Source of the DNA: Rhododendron vialii
Lineage: Eukaryota; Streptophyta; Magnoliopsida; Ericales; Ericaceae
Assembly: GCF_030253575.1 (NCBI RefSeq)
Contig: NC_080560.1
Span: forward strand, 41,649,001 to 41,713,000
Direction: 5' to 3'
DNA: 64,000 bases
The position numbers and the translations under genes were made by a program. The notes under the pieces are model-generated. The model worked only from the letters and a program-made list of their open reading frames with translations. It had not been told where the DNA came from and did not search any database. Of this stretch, positions 62,908 to 64,000 are shown in pieces; within the stretch, counting starts at the first letter, position 1; every line of letters begins with the position of its first letter.

Positions 62908-64000
62908 TGATTTAAAACTTGAGCACCTGATGCATGTGCGTTTCCCTTCATACGATTCACTGGCAAATTGAATCTGCATCGAAAGATCGTCTAGATTTTG
63001 AGTGAACGTGTGTATATGCAAATATTGATTGAGGAGGCTTAAATTCAATCGAGCTTCTGACGTGCTGGCATGTGGCAGTTCTATGATTAGAGTTGCTCAG
63101 TTCTCGAGCTAAGTGATCAAGACTCGTCAACCCTGGTAAGGTACAAGTGATGCGTACTTGGGAGGACATTCACGATGTTTTGTACCACTTTTAAGCTCGT
63201 CGGAACTTAACTTTTTAGGTCCGTGAGGTTGGAATTAGGATCCTTCGTGTAATTCGTTTTGCATTTCAATTTTGTTTATTTTGGCCCCATACAAATGGTG
63301 ATTTAGCACCTCTTAGTTTAATTATTTTAAAGCAGTTTTGCAATTGCAAGGACAGTCAATGCCCCGGAAAAAGAGTTGTAATATGTTTCTCAATAGTTCG
63401 TGTGGCCATCAAATATTTGATCATATTTGCGATATGTTAAGATCTTCGCATGATTTTCTCTCTTTTAGCTCTAATCGCATGCACAGCATCCCAGATCATG
63501 TTCTCAGCATCAAACATGATCTCACCAAGCTACTCATTCTAGTTACATGTACATGGGATGGGATCAGAGATAGGGTTTCAGAAATTTGTTTGTTTGTTTA
63601 ACTCTCCAAGTGCGAGTTAGGGATCGCACGTACGGGGAGTGTTAGAGCTTCTCTCGCTCATTGTCAATTGATATTTATTGGATGCTTTATTAAAGCTAGG
63701 ATTTTGGAAAATTTGTTCCCCCAAACCTTAAGTGCACCGTTGTTTGTCAAGATTCATGTATGGCATTTCCATGCTGGATCTTTCTGCTTGGAAAGAGATT
63801 CCTTTATGTTGAATTTTCCGAAGGTAAACTTTGATTCCTTTATGGTTTGGATTGCCACTCCACCACAAGATTTTTCTGCGTTTCTGTTCTCAGAAGGGAC
63901 CAAACTGACCCAAAGTCGCATGCTTCGAGTAGGCGCACAAAAGGAAATCGAGAAAGGTTCCGAAATAGAAACAACTGCAGTATTCAAAATATACATACAC
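62908..64000. other. 3' region of ESD4 and unassigned sequence
   Basis: The first few hundred bases are probably ESD4 3' untranslated region. Beyond that I see no gene: short frames at 63338-63601 (plus) and 63754-63996 (minus) lack recognisable features. The second one runs to near the window edge and could be part of something cut off. Confidence 0.45.

Overview
The window is nuclear DNA of a flowering plant, most likely a eudicot. It is AT-rich between genes and its genes have introns with GT-AG borders. The gene set is typically plant: a chloroplast import receptor, a large pentatricopeptide-repeat (PPR) protein, a class C ABC transporter of the ABCC4/ABCC14 type and an ESD4-type SUMO protease. 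The intergenic DNA is full of small transposon relics. I cannot fix the genus; SINE tails ending in the GTGCGCGTAA...GGACACC type are shared by many eudicots.

Layout. 0-3.3 kb: no firm gene, one 5'-truncated LINE with clear target-site duplications, and one small ORF on the minus strand. 3.5-8.0 kb (minus): TOC159, two exons, 1315 aa predicted. 8.0-10.7 kb: intergenic. 10.8-15.3 kb (minus): a PPR gene homologous to Arabidopsis At3g06920. Its true start lies in a 25-nt coding exon 1.5 kb upstream of the main exon, and that start exon is tandemly duplicated. 16.8-24.6 kb (plus): a twelve-exon BTB/POZ gene, 902 aa. 24.6-42.1 kb: a 17-kb gene-poor interval built from foldback elements, MITEs, Helitron ends, an LTR and simple repeats. 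42.1-51.2 kb (plus): a twelve-exon ABCC transporter, 1501 aa. 52.3-55.5 kb (minus): a cytosolic leucyl-tRNA synthetase sequence that is nearly complete but carries two frameshifts and one stop. 57.9-62.9 kb (plus): ESD4/ULP1-like SUMO protease, nine exons, 594 aa. 63-64 kb: no gene recognised.

The genes do unrelated jobs: plastid protein import, organelle RNA processing, ubiquitin-ligase adaptor or similar, membrane export, translation and SUMO removal. Nothing suggests a gene cluster. The most interesting features are structural: the duplicated PPR start exon with a SINE and a dead splice donor, a nearly perfect 528-bp hairpin element with a 9-bp target duplication, a nested SINE/MITE insertion in the BTB gene's first intron, and four Helitron-type 3' ends in 11 kb. 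I found no unknown multi-gene system.

Exon borders below were read by eye from splice signals, reading-frame continuity and recalled family sequence; no alignment was run.
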